From contig WSUB01000300.1 in the NCBI GenBank assembly GCA_019633425.1, forward strand, positions 1 to 30,827: DNA of 30,827 bases, written 5' to 3'. The translations under genes were made by a program, and so were the position numbers. This document shows, in pieces, positions 29,971-30,827 of the stretch (positions are counted from its first letter, which is position 1; every line of letters starts with the position of its first letter). Source of the DNA: Tulasnella sp. 424. Its lineage: Eukaryota; Basidiomycota; Agaricomycetes; Cantharellales; Tulasnellaceae. The notes beneath the pieces are model-generated. The model saw only the letters and a program-made list of their open reading frames with translations. It had not been told where the DNA came from and ran no database searches.

Positions 29971-30827
29971 ATGATGAACATCAAGGATCATCCTAGAGCA
30001 GCCCAACGACCGTCACCGCGCTCGAAGATGCTGTTAAACGTAGCAGGTAAGTGGTCTCTATTGGGTTTCCGTGAGTTCTGTTACTTACCCTTGGATTTCA
30101 ATTCTAACCGGTCCCAGCAAAATGCTCGATGGTCTCGAACGCGCCCAACGACGTCTTCTCCAAGCTTGGAGACGCCATTTAAATGCAACTAGTAAGTTAT
30201 TTCATCCGTCTTCTTGTCTGTTCTCTAATGACATTACGACTTAGCTTGGGACCTCCCTCAGACGGCACGCACGCATAAGCAACGGCATGAGGACTGGTAC
30301 AAAGCATCAGATCAGTGAAGAGTCCTTGTATAAGCTCTCGATCGCTAACTAAAGTATTGACCTTCAGTTCGCGGCGCGACGACGTGTACCGTCCCGCCAA
30401 CGTTCGTGCCACCTCTTTCGAACGCTTCACCGGCGACTTCACTGTTGTAGAAGACCCTGATAAGTACAAGGTAAGCATTGAACTAGCTTCTACGAGCGCC
30501 CACTTACTAATCAATGACCTGCTTCAGCTTCACCGCGCGATGAACGCCACCCTCGGCGTTCGTCTAATCTTTCTCGGACGCGTTTCCGGTGCCTCCACCA
30601 TTGTCGTAGTCCCTCCAAAGTATCAGGTAATTGATTAGTCTCCCGTGGGCAGACTAAAGACAACTTGGCGAGGGTGGAGGTTTGTTGTCTTTAGTAATTG
30701 ATGCAACCCTCTTCCAAGTGCGTAATTACTAACTGATGGTTTTGCCTCCAGTGTCACCGCGCGGCAATCTCGCCTCTCCCACTGACGCTTGCTTGACCTT
30801 GTTCGGACGAATTAGCGGGCCTGCCAG
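29971..30827 (+). repeat. Tandem exon-intron modules, type 3 (continues past the window edge)
   Basis: Donors at 30047, 30192, 30471 and 30627 and acceptors ending at 30117, 30244, 30367, 30527 and 30751 define further units. Exon 30368-30470 reads RRDDVYRPANVRATSFERF and TGDFTVVEDPDKYK; exon 30528-30626 (99 nt) reads LHRAMNATLGVRLIFLGRVS and GASTIVVVPPKYQ. The two align at ..VR..., the R..(S/T)G centre and VV..P.KY(K/Q). The last exon starts CHRAA, matching LHRA, and then has a TGA. One donor (near 30311) is mutated. These are the best-preserved coding units of the array, so a functional part of the gene may lie to the right of the window. Confidence 0.75.
30636..30702. mobile_element. 67-bp stem-loop insertion in an intron, flanked by a 9-bp repeat
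   Basis: The intron at 30627-30751 is 125 bases, while its neighbour is 57. GTAATTGAT occurs at 30627-30635 and again at 30694-30702; removing 67 bases leaves a 58-base intron of normal form. The inserted part contains a 12-bp perfect inverted repeat, ACTAAAGACAAC (30653-30664) and GTTGTCTTTAGT (30684-30695), with a 19-base loop. It could be a tiny MITE or another kind of hairpin insertion. Confidence 0.55.

Noticed and set aside
1..30827. tRNA, rRNA or CRISPR features
   Set aside because: No T-loop plus acceptor-stem pairing, no rRNA core sequence and no spacer-repeat pattern was seen; the regular repeats at the right end carry splice sites and related, not unique, spacers.

Overview
The window looks like an accessory or degenerate stretch of a basidiomycete (probably agaricomycete) nuclear genome. 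The evidence is the short GT–AG introns (mostly 53–65 nt) with CTNAC-type branch sites, CT-rich leaders, and the families present: fungal type I fatty acid synthase (FAS), alpha-1,3-glucan synthase (AGS), an acetylglutamate kinase of the ARG5,6 type, an ABCC transporter, an F-box protein of agaricomycete style and a TET/JBP-like dioxygenase. Only two genes look intact: the dioxygenase at 14112-15690 (+, four exons, 470 aa) and a single-exon F-box protein at 22256-23998 (-, 580 aa).

Most of the rest is a mosaic of broken housekeeping genes. FAS occurs four times, never complete: 1-3585 (+; end of DH, MPT, ACP, start of the KR region), 3700-5668 (-; KS to PPT linker), 8490-11150 (-; ER/DH to first half of MPT) and 19730-21460 (+; post-ACP region joined to KS). 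In the first copy MPT runs into ACP in one gene, so the parent FAS was a beta-alpha fusion. From 13.7 kb down to 3.7 kb six fragments lie head to tail on the minus strand: ABCC transporter, acetylglutamate kinase, FAS beta part, AGS, the 5' part of an unidentified gene, and FAS KS. Introns are retained, so this is DNA-level shuffling and not retroposition. The pair [unidentified gene + FAS KS] recurs in inverted orientation at 18468-21460, and the minus-strand copy looks like a 1.66-kb deletion derivative of it.

Mobile DNA: a 640-bp non-autonomous hAT element (4025-4664) with 12-bp perfect terminal inverted repeats and a perfect 8-bp target duplication sits inside the FAS KS fragment. No transposase gene was seen. 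A 67-bp insertion with 9-bp flanking repeats and a stem-loop lies in an intron near the right end.

Right side: after the F-box gene come about 1 kb without recognisable genes, a coiled-coil gene remnant (minus), and a truncated MRC1/claspin-like checkpoint-mediator gene (26256-27870, +). The last 2.9 kb (27942-30827) is a tandem array of exon-intron modules, roughly 96-109 nt of exon plus 57-68 nt of intron repeated about every 160 nt. There are three sequence types, each with recognisable splice sites, and exons of about 32-33 codons. This array and the gene-fragment mosaic are the most unusual features of the window.
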